10,860 bases of DNA, from NCBI GenBank assembly GCA_025266875.1, contig JALLLT010000178.1, positions 1-10,860 of the forward strand. The letters run 5' to 3'. The translations under genes and the position numbers were made by a program. The notes under the pieces are model-generated. The model saw only the letters and a program-made list of their open reading frames with translations, did no database searches and was not told where the DNA came from. Origin of the DNA: Fennellomyces sp. T-0311. Its lineage: Eukaryota > Mucoromycota > Mucoromycetes > Mucorales > Lichtheimiaceae. Of the stretch, positions 1 through 8,065 are shown in pieces (position 1 is the first letter of the stretch; every line of letters begins with the position of its first letter).

Positions 1-210
1 CCACATTGAGGCTAGAATTGCTTTACTGACCGCAGATTGTTGTGCTTTACTGAGAAGGTATGGTGACTGTAGAACTGGATTGCTGAACATTGCCCAAAGT
101 TGGAGACTGACGTTGCATCCAAACAAGTGCATCTCATCAAGGCTGAAAAAGAACGGTCCACTAAATGATCGTAATTTCGCAAAAGGAGATGGTGAAGTTA
201 GATTATGCAC

Positions 211-270
211 CTATTTAAGAGTTACGATGCGTTAGCAGCTTATACTCATAACAGAGGAAAAGAGTCTTAC
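211..270 (-). other. spliceosomal intron in left transposase gene
   Basis: The minus strand reads GTAAGA at the donor (270), GCTAAC as a branch point (near 233-238) and AAATAG at the acceptor (211). Removing 60 nt joins two stretches in phase 0: ...NYCLGDT before and VHNLTSPSPFAKLRSF after. The downstream exon is then open for exactly 70 codons to the window edge and holds the DEMHLFG site. That exon has no start codon of its own, so it is easily missed. Confidence 0.8.
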
Positions 271-674
271 AGTATCCCCAAGGCAATAGTTACTTTTTGT
301 TCTAAGAGTTGGAAGATCTTCAGATCTGGGATAATAGCAACTGTATTCCTTTTTTGTCAGAAGTACCATTCGCATAACGACCTAGCGATGCGGCACTCTC
401 GCTACGTTCTGATTCAATAACACATATCCGACAACCGAATATCGACATGTGTCCACCATGATGAGCGAGCGCTGCAACGCCAGGAATATCACCAGTCGCG
501 AGGATCAAATGCGCCTTGAACGTTCTGGTCACCTCATCGTCACATAAGACACCCATACCTTCCCTTTCAAGTTGTGATAGCTCAGTCAGCAATGGCTGTA
601 GAAACGAGTCCAAGTTGCCATCTTTGGAGGTTGCTGGTATAAGACAGATTTGGATCATGTTTTTGTCTTTATAT

Positions 675-731
675 CTGCATTAGCATATTTAATAAGTGTC
701 TGTTGTGACACAAAAATCAATGTAGATATAC
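675..731 (-). other. spliceosomal intron in left transposase gene
   Basis: Donor GTATAT at 731, branch point TGCTAAT just upstream of the acceptor GCAG ending at 675; 57 nt. Splicing joins ...ILNINPHD to YKDKNMIQICLIP, matching the order ...AERYKIENVILVGVIP in the right-hand transposase of this window. The codon split by the intron is TG|A, where the right-hand gene has Arg. Confidence 0.75.
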
Positions 732-1905
732 CAGTCATGAGGATTAATATTAAGGATAACCAGATGTACAATCGTCATGGAAGCTGTACTATGAATGAAG
801 GGTTGAAAACCATCAACATATAGCATCAGTCCAATGTCATAGGGCCCCCACGATTTTGTAAACTCCAAGTCATAGCCGTCGAATATATCGGAAAGGACAT
901 CAATGTCAGTTGAACGTAGCTCTGATGCTGGTTGTATCATCTTTCTTGTCTCAGTATGCCACATCATTGTTGCCAGCTGATCGGATAAAAGAAGGTACTG
1001 CATTGTCGCATATGCGTCTTCTCACATGTCTTGGTTACGATATCGCGGCAGTTCACATTTCGAATTTGGACAACAAAGGATATCGTCGTTCATGAAGAGA
1101 TGGCATCCATTGCGACATACATCATAGGTACGTTTAGAAACAGGGTAGAGGGTCGTGAGCAGCTTTTCTGTCAAATAGGGTGATAGCACATATACAAAGT
1201 CCTGGCATGCATCGTTAAAATCAACTAACGAAGATCCGCAATAATTAGTGCTGCTGTAAATATATTGCTCTATATGTGTTGTCTCACTATTCGGAGAGCC
1301 GCAAGTAATTGCGTTGTTTGCAAATACAACTAGCCGTTCATGTGCTTTAGGAAAGTTGAACTCCTCGACGATATTCAATAGCTCTAAGCTAAGCAACTCT
1401 GAAGATGTCAGCTGTGGTACTCTGCGGGCTGTGAATACTTTTCAAGTAATTTTTTTAATGCGTCCTCTCCGGTGGGCTCAGGCGCGTTAGTTGTGTCGCT
1501 TAAAGGTGCAGAGATATTTTCATAGGTGCTGCCAGTTTCGTCGCCGTCGTCTTCAGATGGACAAATAAATGTAAGAGGATCGTCAAGATCTTCGAAATAG
1601 TCGGCATAGTCAAAATTGTCATTGAAAAAGTCCCCAGCCAACGATCGAGATGTACTTTCATCTGCTGTACCATGATTGTGTTGAGAAAATTCTTCTGATT
1701 GAACTGTTTCCAATCGCAGTAACTGGTTTTCATTACTAACTGAGGTCGTGTTTCTTGGTAGTGGGGCCACAGAGTCGAATCGAGGCCGCTTGTGTGTTTG
1801 CTCTGCTGCTACAGCTTTCATATGCGTATTTTTGAAACATTCAATCTCATGCCTCTTGATTACACTTCGTGTGAATGTTCCTGGGCAATAACGACACTTG
1901 ACCAT

Positions 1906-1978
1906 TTTTCAAAGAGTAAAAAGGCGTAAACCACTCTAGTTTCTTCGGTGATGCATAACGCGCAAGCGCAGGAGCGAA
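1906..1978. promoter_or_regulatory. head-to-head intergenic region between two genes
   Basis: Only 73 bp separate the minus-strand transposase start (1905) from the first ATG of the plus-strand frame (1979), or 122 bp if that gene starts at 2028. Any promoters here must be shared or overlapping. I see no TATA box. A CRE-like TTACGTCA lies at 2008-2015, just inside the longer reading of the plus gene. Function is inferred from layout only. Confidence 0.4.
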
Positions 1979-2917
1979 GTGACTTGCAAAACCGAGTTGC
2001 TTTTTAGTTACGTCAGCTCTTCCCACAATGCCACCCAAGGAAAGATCTACAACAAGCAACCCAAAAAAAAAGTGTCGAAAACTAGTTCAAATGTACAAGC
2101 ACAAATCACAGAACTCCAGTGTCAAGTCAGAGAGCTCACCCAGAACTTGGAGATCACGTACGGTGTGATTCAATGTATGGAAAATGCAATCAGTAAATTG
2201 GTAACGCGAGGTGAAGATCATCATTCTCAAGTAATCGAAGCGATCGAATCGCTTGCATCTGATCTTCCAAATCGTCCTGAACCTGATGCTCCCACCGTGA
2301 CAAATATGAACCCAACTCTTAAACAAGCCAAAATTATACCTGCTCCCCGGAAGTATAAAGTGATGGATGGTGAGCGACGCCCCTTCAAGTGGGCTGTTCG
2401 AAAACCCCTCATCATCAAATATGTCATCAAACACGATGATCCTGAGATGGATGAAATCGAGGCTCAAGGATTGTACTCAACCATTCTAAAAGAGCATACC
2501 ACTGTCTTAGCTGCACTCATCCAGCATCTGCAGGAACGATGGAGACAATATGATGAACAGCAGGCTGACAGCCATGATGAACAACAGGTCTACAACAATG
2601 ATGAACAGCAGGTTGACAGCAACAGTAACCGGCAAGTTGACAGCGACGATGAGAACACTGATGAGAATAGCAATAGGAGTAGGAGCGAAGATGAAAGACA
2701 CAGTGAACAAGGGAAGGGTGATGGTGTCTCAGATCCTCTTATGATCAGCTGGAAGAAACTGCCCAAGCTAGCACGACGAATGGCTGTTGCAAGCTTTGAA
2801 TCATCTGCATGTGAGAAAAGTGGGATTGACTTGTCTATATGCGAGCGCCACTGGGCTGCCAAGCATTTCTTGTCGGAAGGCTGGAACAATTTGAAGAAGA
2901 AAGGATCGAAGGAATGA
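1979..2917 (+). CDS. unrecognised coiled-coil protein with acidic octapeptide repeats, probably decayed
   Basis: I do not recognise this protein. The frame gives 312 residues: a basic N-terminal patch (QPKKKVSKTSS), a predicted coiled coil at about residues 39-97 (QITELQCQVRELTQNLEITY and on), a middle segment with a basic-aromatic patch (RKYKVMDGERRPFKWAVRKP), five 8-residue units of the DEQQVDSN type (about 191-230), an acidic linker and a C-terminal segment (ISWKKLPKLARRMAVASFES ... CERHWAAKHFLSEGWNNLKKK). The start is doubtful: an ATG at 2028 opens MPPKERSTTSNPKKK in another frame and would join this one after a +1 shift at the A9 tract 2063-2071. The stop at 2915-2917 is TGA, and the same frame stays open to 3046. 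Being head-to-head with a transposase suggests a second transposon-encoded protein, but this is inference. Confidence 0.5.
   Translation: MTCKTELLFSYVSSSHNATQGKIYNKQPKKKVSKTSSNVQAQITELQCQVRELTQNLEITYGVIQCMENAISKLVTRGEDHHSQVIEAIESLASDLPNRPEPDAPTVTNMNPTLKQAKIIPAPRKYKVMDGERRPFKWAVRKPLIIKYVIKHDDPEMDEIEAQGLYSTILKEHTTVLAALIQHLQERWRQYDEQQADSHDEQQVYNNDEQQVDSNSNRQVDSDDENTDENSNRSRSEDERHSEQGKGDGVSDPLMISWKKLPKLARRMAVASFESSACEKSGIDLSICERHWAAKHFLSEGWNNLKKKGSKE
2028..2071 (+). other. alternative start (MPPK...) ending in an A9 tract
   Basis: ATG at 2028 opens a natural-looking basic N terminus, MPPKERSTTSNPKKK, in the frame one step away from the main coding frame. The two frames meet at nine A residues (2063-2071), where ten would fuse them. 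This is either a 1-nt deletion in a homopolymer, a sequencing error, or slippage. If it is a mutation, the gene is a pseudogene from its start. Confidence 0.4.
2549..2668 (+). repeat. 24-bp coding minisatellite, about five units
   Basis: Unit 24 nt, around ATGATGAACAGCAGGTTGAC plus four more bases, encoding DEQQVDSN-like octapeptides: YDEQQADS, HDEQQVYN, NDEQQVDS, NSNRQVDS, DDENTDEN. The first and third units are the most alike; the last two are degenerate. The period is a multiple of three, so copy-number change keeps the frame. Confidence 0.75.
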
Positions 2918-3046
2918 AGACTAGGGAAGCGGGCTTTATCAGACAGTGATAGCAATGATCAGCAACGTCAGTCATCCAAGCGTCTTTACCAAGGAAATGA
3001 AGATGATGACAATATTCGGAATAAAGCATTGCAAATTAACCACTAG
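2918..3046 (+). pseudogene. in-frame continuation of the coiled-coil gene after TGA
   Basis: After the TGA at 2915-2917 the same frame continues for 42 codons (RLGKRALSDSDSNDQQRQSS ... NEDDDNIRNKALQINH) to TAG at 3044-3046. The Ser/Asp/Gln-rich composition matches the preceding protein. An AATAAA signal follows at 3111-3116, 65 bp after the TAG. A CGA-to-TGA change would explain the interruption. Confidence 0.45.
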
Positions 3047-3676
3047 TATTATTCTAGCATGTCCTTACTATGTCCAGATCAGTATTGTGTAGTAACAAGC
3101 TGCACTAGGTAATAAAAAAAGATGGTACAAGAAATGATCGATGGATGCTAATGCTATACTAGTTTTTTTCATTAAGTGCACCAAAACTAGCGCACTTGCT
3201 TTGTATCAATAGCCAGTGATATGTTTAAATATATCGTTATGTCTTACATATCAATGTTCTATTATGAACTTTTATTATGCTTATTTAATAGCTTCCTGTT
3301 GCATGGGCTTAATTTGAATAAAGCCTAAATGACTAGAAACGCTGAATTACACTTTATTTTCGTCTTTGTATCCTGCGGTTCTTTTTGGTTTTTAATGGTT
3401 TCGGTTTTCTCACGTTTTCCTTGGTTTGGTAAATTTCGGGAAATTGTCAAAATTCACCTGAAGTTTACTAAACCGAGACTTACCTCAAACGCACCGAAGT
3501 TTACCTGATTCCTTTTTTGTTGTGTAGGGTTATGTGGGTTTCACTAAGATAGGCAAGGTTATTATGATGAACGCATGTCAAGACAGGGATGGGGCTGTAG
3601 ATTGGAAAATTAAAGTAACCCGTTGTCAATAAGCAAACAAGGGTAAATGATGCATAAGCCATAATCATGTTGTGGA
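3047..3676. other. AT-rich stretch without a gene
   Basis: No supported reading frame, RNA gene or transposon end on either strand. The only structure noticed is a pair of imperfect inverted 12-mers (GGTAAATTTCGG near 3428 and CCGAAGTTTACC near 3493). Confidence 0.5.
3111..3116 (+). terminator. possible polyadenylation signal
   Basis: AATAAA followed directly by more A residues, 65 bp after the TAG at 3046. It is placed as expected for the coiled-coil gene read through to 3046. Confidence 0.35.
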
Positions 3677-3703
3677 TATGGTGCATTCCTTTTATAACCG
3701 ACA
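3677..3703 (+). repeat. left terminal inverted repeat of MITE-like element
   Basis: 27 bp identical to the reverse complement of 4444-4470. The next bases still match in about 5 of 7 positions. Confidence 0.75.
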
Positions 3704-4443
3704 TAAACTTTATTTTGTTTCAATTTAATTTTGAAACCCCGCACCTACTCATGCCTGGCAATTTTTCTCTGGCTCTTCTGTCTCCACGAAAACTTCACCT
3801 CTTCTGCAGTAGAGCTCGCATCTAGACCAGTGCTATATGCTTGTATGTATCTGATGCATCAATTGTAATAGCGTTGAAATGTTACTGGGTCTGCTGCATT
3901 GTCCAGGAAGTTTGCAAGAGTTTTTTTGAAGACCACTAAAAGTGTAGACGAGCTATGCATTTCGCTGCACTGCAGCACCTTTCTATCCAGTTACATATCT
4001 CAATTTTTTTGAGGTGTGCTTTAAAACATCCACTGTTACACTTCGTGTGAACTATAGCCTTTTGATGTTTCAATTTTAAAGCCATCATGTAAAAGTAGGT
4101 CGTCAAAAAAGAAGTGTAGAAAGTGCTATATATTGTGCATTATGTATCAGTATGCAATCAGAACTGCAAGCACAAAATGCATGTCCAGCCAATGAAAAGC
4201 GTTCTCTCTGCTGCACAATACCTAATTAGATAATGTTGTATGTCTCAATTTTTTTGTTTACTTATAAAATATTGTCCTGACTGATCGCTTTTAAAATCTC
4301 ATAACATTTTTTGTAAACGAAAAAGAAGAAAAGTACATGGTAATCAACATTTTACAAGGCCTTCTTTATCACTATTGCCAAGTACTTTTGCAAAAAATTG
4401 GATTTTAAAGAAGTTATGGGACTTCAAAGTAAGCTTAAATTTG

Positions 4444-4470
4444 TGTCGGTTATAAAAGGAATGCACCATA
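4444..4470 (-). repeat. right terminal inverted repeat of MITE-like element
   Basis: Read on the minus strand it is identical over 27 bp to 3677-3703. It contains TATAAAAGG at 4451-4459 on the plus strand, facing out of the element. Confidence 0.75.
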
Positions 4471-4602
4471 CAACATCCGCTTTGTAGTTTGGGAACAATA
4501 GAATGTAAGTCAGTATTAGTTATTATTACAGCAACGAACTGACCAGTTGATAGATAATACTTGGAGCACACTATGAATAGGGTTCTGCATAAAATATGGA
4601 TT

Positions 4603-4699
4603 GCTCAATCCGTTCCGTTTCGAATTGAAACAAAACGGATTTGGATTGAGCTTTTGATGATCCAGATTGAAAAAGGATCTGAAGGTGGCAGTCTGGATC
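4603..4699. repeat. two adjacent hairpins sharing an ATCC/GGAT theme
   Basis: First hairpin: GCTCAATCC (4603-4611) pairs with GGATTGAGC (4643-4651), and inside it GTTTC (4617-4621) pairs with GAAAC (4627-4631) around GAATT. Second: GATCCAGA (4659-4666) pairs with TCTGGATC (4692-4699). Variants of CCGTTT and GGATC recur through the block. It looks like a transposon end or a small fold-back repeat; family not recognised. Confidence 0.55.
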
Positions 4700-5026
4700 G
4701 ATCCGTTTAATCTGTTTTATTTTACGTGGCTAATTTGTCGTTGACTTGGTAATTACAGCATTGTTAAAAGTGTTGAAGAATATATAAGGCGAATATAACT
4801 GTGATGTAGAAGGATCAATTGGTAACAATAAAGAGTCGCTGAGACCGTAAAATAAATCTCTGTTCTGATTGTCTTTTCATATGCTAAACTAGTGCCTTAT
4901 TTATACTGTTGACTACGGCACATCTTTGAAGATCCTTCTAGCATCTTCTAGTTATTGAAGGTACATTTGTCATCTAGTGATGTTTCACTGAGTGTCGCTC
5001 TTCACTCTGATTGTTTCACTTTCATA

Positions 5027-5088
5027 TTTTATCTGATTCTTCTTTTATCCGAACTTATGTTTATCTGAATTTATCTTTATGCGAATTA
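5027..5088 (+). repeat. degenerate tandem repeat, about 16-bp unit, four copies
   Basis: Four successive variants of a TTTATCTGAATTA-like unit (TTTATCTGATTC, TTTATCCGAACTTA, TTTATCTGAATTTA, CTTTATGCGAATTA). Spacing is 15-17 nt. No function visible. Confidence 0.5.
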
Positions 5089-5506
5089 CCATGTCAGCTA
5101 TGACAATAACATAAACGTATTCCGTTACTTTGAGTAGAGAGCAATATAAAAGAGAAGGGTTTATTAAAAAAGACGTGTGCCATCGCATAATCTGCTGTGA
5201 TGCTGTAACGAGATTAACTATGGAATGGAAGGTTGAATTATAATGGCAGTAATAAGGATCGTAAACTACAGTGAAAAAGTAGAGGGCTTTCTGGCTTGCG
5301 AACAGCGTTGTTAATTAAGGGTGCTCTTATTTTGCTCCGAACAGAGAGACGAAAATGGATTCAAACTATTTCAAAGTCCTCTCCGGTCAGATCATCCAAA
5401 AAGGTGCACTGAACAGAGAGATTTTCCTTTTCTGTACATCAACCAAATAGATGAACGAATATGTGATTCTTTTCTCTTTTCCTTAAGCATTGACGCGTCC
5501 GATTGC

Positions 5507-5516
5507 ATATAAAAGG
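5507..5516 (+). promoter_or_regulatory. TATA box of the SANT-protein gene
   Basis: ATATAAAAGG, 59 bp upstream of the ATG at 5575. The same ten bases occur on the minus strand at 8057-8048 in front of the nuclease gene, which suggests both genes of the element are expressed in the same way. Confidence 0.6.
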
Positions 5517-5574
5517 TGCAGAGCGACGATAATGTTGATTAAAAGTTATTTTTATCTATCTCTTTGAACTTTTT

Positions 5575-6426
5575 ATGATCTTTAACATGCGTAACAACAA
5601 CACCAATGCCACCTTCAACCTTGTGATGTGGAATCCCCGTCAGGAACAGCAAGAGCAGCAGCAACAACCTCAGCCTCAGCAGCAGCAACAGCCTACAGAG
5701 GCATTACCATCGACAAGCACTTCTGCTTCCGCTGCGAGAGCACCCAATCGCAGATGGGAAGATGGTCATGTCGAAGCATTGATAGATGCTGTCAGTGCTA
5801 GATATGACACACTTATAAGCACGATCAAAACGCGAGCCAAAGGAGTCATCTGGGACCAGATCGAACAGGTGTATACCCAAACCGATCCTGTGGGCCGCTC
5901 AAAGGAAGCCTTGCAAAAGAAGTGGGGTGACTTGGTAGACATCTACCACGATGTCCGGACCGTGGTGCAAGACCAATCTGGCGAGAATGGCCCTCCTGGT
6001 CAAGAACGATGGGAATATTATGATGCCATGGATAGCATTGTCGGCAGCGATCCAGCAATTGTTCCACCGGCTACCATGGACTCCATCAGTGGCCTTGTTC
6101 GGAACAGACAACGCAACGACGAGGATGGAGTTAATGAGCGGCCAGCACAAAGACGCCGAACCACCGCGTTCCAAGAGCAGGTCCTCGAAAATGCTAACCA
6201 GCAGATGGATCGCCTGATAGCCAGTATTGGCGAGTCTTTCCGTCAGTTTGAGGAGGCCGAGGATCGTCGTGCACAAGATTTTGAGGCAGCAGGAAACCGA
6301 CGCCATTCGGAGTACCTTCAGACACTGAGGGAACTTTTTGGTCGCCCTGGCAACAGTGGTGGCCCAAACAATGGAAGCACAAGCGGTACTGAAGCAGAGC
6401 AAGTCGATAATCATGATGATCAATAA
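5575..6426 (+). CDS. Harbinger ORF1: Myb/SANT-like DNA-binding protein
   Basis: Accessory DNA-binding protein of PIF/Harbinger transposons; in studied members it binds the element ends and helps the nuclease reach nucleus and DNA. The 283-residue frame is uninterrupted. A Gln-rich stretch (about 24-39) and Ser/Ala linker precede a Myb/SANT-like trihelix, about 59-130, with regularly spaced Trp at 61, 93 and 117 (RRWEDGHVEALI, VIWDQIEQVY, KKWGDLVDIYHDV). A basic patch (RPAQRRRT) could be a nuclear signal. About 200-252 is an amphipathic, probably coiled-coil segment (QEQVLENANQQMDRLIASIG, then FRQFEEAEDRRAQDF). The start may be residue 1 or Met5 (5587); 5575 lies 59 bp after a TATA box. It converges with the nuclease gene, 86 bp between stops. 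Family by motif; partner role from context. Confidence 0.82.
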   Translation: MIFNMRNNNTNATFNLVMWNPRQEQQEQQQQPQPQQQQQPTEALPSTSTSASAARAPNRRWEDGHVEALIDAVSARYDTLISTIKTRAKGVIWDQIEQVYTQTDPVGRSKEALQKKWGDLVDIYHDVRTVVQDQSGENGPPGQERWEYYDAMDSIVGSDPAIVPPATMDSISGLVRNRQRNDEDGVNERPAQRRRTTAFQEQVLENANQQMDRLIASIGESFRQFEEAEDRRAQDFEAAGNRRHSEYLQTLRELFGRPGNSGGPNNGSTSGTEAEQVDNHDDQ

Positions 6427-6427
6427 A
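6422..6427 (+). terminator. possible polyadenylation signal overlapping the stop codon
   Basis: AATAAA spans the TAA stop of the SANT gene. If used, the 3' UTR is very short, which would help avoid overlap with the convergent nuclease gene. Confidence 0.3.
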
Positions 6428-6468
6428 TGACTTTGTTTAACTTCTACTTAACTTTTTATAATGTTTGT

Positions 6469-6474
6469 TTTATT
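6469..6474 (-). terminator. possible polyadenylation signal of the nuclease gene
   Basis: AATAAA on the minus strand, 39 nt downstream of the nuclease TAA stop at 6513, within the 86-bp convergent gap. Confidence 0.4.
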
Positions 6475-6512
6475 TTACTACAATCTACGACTGGCTTCAT
6501 ACAATTCATCTC

Positions 6513-7929
6513 TTAATCTATCGCGTACTGTGACACCTTGCTGACGCAACGACGCAGTGTCTCCAGCACCGCGCTGGTGTCCTGAACCCATACAGAAATG
6601 TGTCCTGTGCCTTCATCTTCTTCTGTATTCAATGGAAAAAGTTCATTGAAATGAGGATCGTGCCGTTCGATGCAGATATTGTGCAATATACAGCATGCGT
6701 ATATTGCCAATGTCAATCGCTCATGATCCTTAAGATAAAGGTAATGGCGCAGGAATCTCCAACGAGAAACAAGGCAACCGAAGGCTCGTTCAATAGCCAT
6801 ACGCATGGAAGAGTGGACGAAGTTGAACTTCTTCTTGGCAAGATCTGTTGCTGTCCGTGAATAGGGCACCATTATCGTGGGTCGTAGTGGATACGCAGAG
6901 TCTTTCAAGTACAAACAGCTTCATGTCAGTAATATTCATTAAAGCACAGAATGCTTGAAATACTAACCGGCAAGGATATATGTTCCATTTGGGCACCATT
7001 GTTCAGTTTCGTTTATTAGCTTCGTATTGAGGGAGCTATTGGCAAACGTACGTGCATCATGGGTTCGCCCTTATAGATTGATTTGAAAATACATTAGACT
7101 GAGTAATATATCGATATTATAATACGTAATTGACAATACCTGATTGACCAGCTTCTATATATGAGAATCTCCCATCAGCAGTACAAACAGCAAGTAAGTT
7201 GATGGAATAGTGCAATTTACGATCCCAGAAGCGCTGTCCATTGCTAGCAGACTTGTGAATTACAATGAGTTTGCCATCCATCGCTCCGATGGCTTCTTGT
7301 AATCTTCTGCCTGCATCGTTGGTGCTCGCCAGCCCAGTAGGTGCCGAAAATGCTTGGGCAGCTTGCTGTGCTTCTTCTGGTGTGCTTGGCCATCTGATCT
7401 GTTGCCAGTGGACGTCACAGATGGCATTTAGGAATCGCATCGTGAAGTTGTGATACGATCCTTGGCTCAAACCAAATTGCGTTTTGAACATGCGGTATCC
7501 AACATGAGTGTTTGCGAAACGCCACACCGCACAGCAGACTTGAATGTACACTGGGGTCATTCGAGGAGAGTCCGAGGCAAATGCTTCATGCGTCGACAAG
7601 GTACTGATAAGCCATTCCAAAGTTGACTTCTTCATGCGATAATGCCATCTGTAACTGTCATAGCCATCGTCGTCATTCAGGTTTGGATGCGTCAATGTCC
7701 AGAATTGCGCACCATGCATTCGGCTAACTTTTGCTGAACGAAAGTGGTGAGGTGAGCTTGCAAAAGCTGCAACAATGCTCGCATCAATAAAGCGGATAGC
7801 CTGTACTGATGGCGCAATAAGTTCAGTTAGCCGTTGCATAAATGCTGCTCGACGGCGTCTTCTTTCTGCAGCATTATTACGTCTGGGACATTGGATCAGA
7901 ATTGGCGGTGGAATGCTGTTGTTGTTCAT
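6513..7929 (-). CDS. Harbinger nuclease (DDE transposase), 426 aa, two introns
   Basis: DDE endonuclease of a PIF/Harbinger transposon (DDE_Tnp_4-like). Exons 7929-7140, 7069-6968 and 6901-6513 splice in frame, both introns phase 1, giving 426 codons with no interruption. A helix-turn-helix-like part is at about 127-170 (VCCAVWRFANTHVGYRMFKT, FGLSQGSYHNFTMRFL). Likely catalytic residues: D218 (AIGAMDGKLIV), D268 (GRTHDARTFANSSL, present only after splicing) and E335 (MAIERAFGCLVSRWRFL); ILADSAYPL at 295-303 is the usual D-x-x-Y-P-L block. The frame is open upstream to 8106, but I start at 7929: this Met gives a normal N terminus, and a TATA box at 8057-8048 would make the upstream part untranscribed or 5' UTR. 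Length and domain order fit an intact member; activity is not shown. Confidence 0.9.
6902..6967 (-). other. intron 2 of the Harbinger nuclease gene
   Basis: Donor GTTAGT at 6967, acceptor TTGAAAG ending at 6902, 66 nt. A plausible branch sequence TACTGAC lies inside. Splicing rebuilds the Asp codon of ILADSAYPL in phase 1; without it the frame is broken. Confidence 0.8.
7070..7139 (-). other. intron 1 of the Harbinger nuclease gene
   Basis: Donor GTATTG at 7139, acceptor CTATAAG ending at 7070, 70 nt, phase 1. Splicing joins EAGQSG to RTHDARTFANSSL and so creates the second catalytic Asp block. Confidence 0.8.
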
Positions 7930-8047
7930 AGTAAAGAAATGTTGGTAATAAATAAAATAGTAGAAGATAGAGAGACAATGAGAAACAAGAGGCATATATT
8001 TTGTAATACTCTGATCGCGTTTTAAAGCACAGAAGAAGTGACAGTTT

Positions 8048-8057
8048 CCTTTTATAT
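8048..8057 (-). promoter_or_regulatory. TATA box of the Harbinger nuclease gene
   Basis: ATATAAAAGG on the minus strand, about 120 bp upstream of the ATG at 7929, identical to the element at 5507-5516. Confidence 0.55.
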
Positions 8058-8065
8058 CGATCTGA

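Larger units (their letters stand above)
1..1905 (-). pseudogene. tnp2/Plavaka-like DDE transposase, decayed, 3' end outside window
   Basis: Transposase of the large fungal tnp2-like group (CMC/Plavaka-type; exact superfamily uncertain) that would cut and paste its own element. It reads 1905 to 1. The first 165 residues start with a C2HC finger (C4, C7, H19, C23) followed by an acidic stretch. Next come ELLSLELLNIVEEFNFPKAH and a Cys knuckle (YDVCRNGCHLF, then CC and KCELPRY, about 1135-1040). Then GLMLYVDGFQPF, carrying the likely first catalytic Asp (about 830), GDIPGVAALAHHGGHMSIFG plus CRIC (about 470-420), and GPFFFSLDEMHLFG (159-118), a D-x-M-H site like DPMH in the right-hand gene. Introns are 731-675 and 270-211. 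Damage: a 1-nt frameshift near 1410, TGA at 1024-1022, TGA formed across the first intron (733-732 plus 674), and a frameshift near 320-340. The family is clear from motif order; the decay is seen directly; the missing C terminus lies before base 1. Confidence 0.82.
3677..4470. mobile_element. MITE-like element, 794 bp with 27-bp perfect terminal inverted repeats
   Basis: The left end reads TATGGTGCATTCCTTTTATA followed by ACCGACA (3677-3703). The exact reverse complement is at 4444-4470. With mismatches the match extends to about 34 bp. Outermost bases are TA on both sides, consistent with a TA target duplication (Tc1/mariner-like) around a TIR starting TGGTGCATTCC, but this could equally be part of the palindrome. 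The interior is AT-rich with no coding capacity. Each TIR contains TATAAAAGG pointing outward. Non-autonomous nature is inferred; no partner transposase with these ends is in the window. Confidence 0.65.
4471..5506. other. intergenic stretch without a gene
   Basis: About 1 kb with no supportable coding region. It contains the two hairpins (4603-4699), the degenerate tandem repeat (5027-5088) and two copies of GAACAGAGAGA (5339-5349 and 5411-5421). The left end of the Harbinger element should lie in this stretch, but I could not fix it. Confidence 0.5.

Noticed and set aside
1860..4051. 16-bp identical word TTACACTTCGTGTGAA at 1860-1875 and 4036-4051
   Set aside because: One copy codes for the zinc finger of the left transposase and the other is inside the MITE-like element; similarity stops at the word edges, so chance is adequate.
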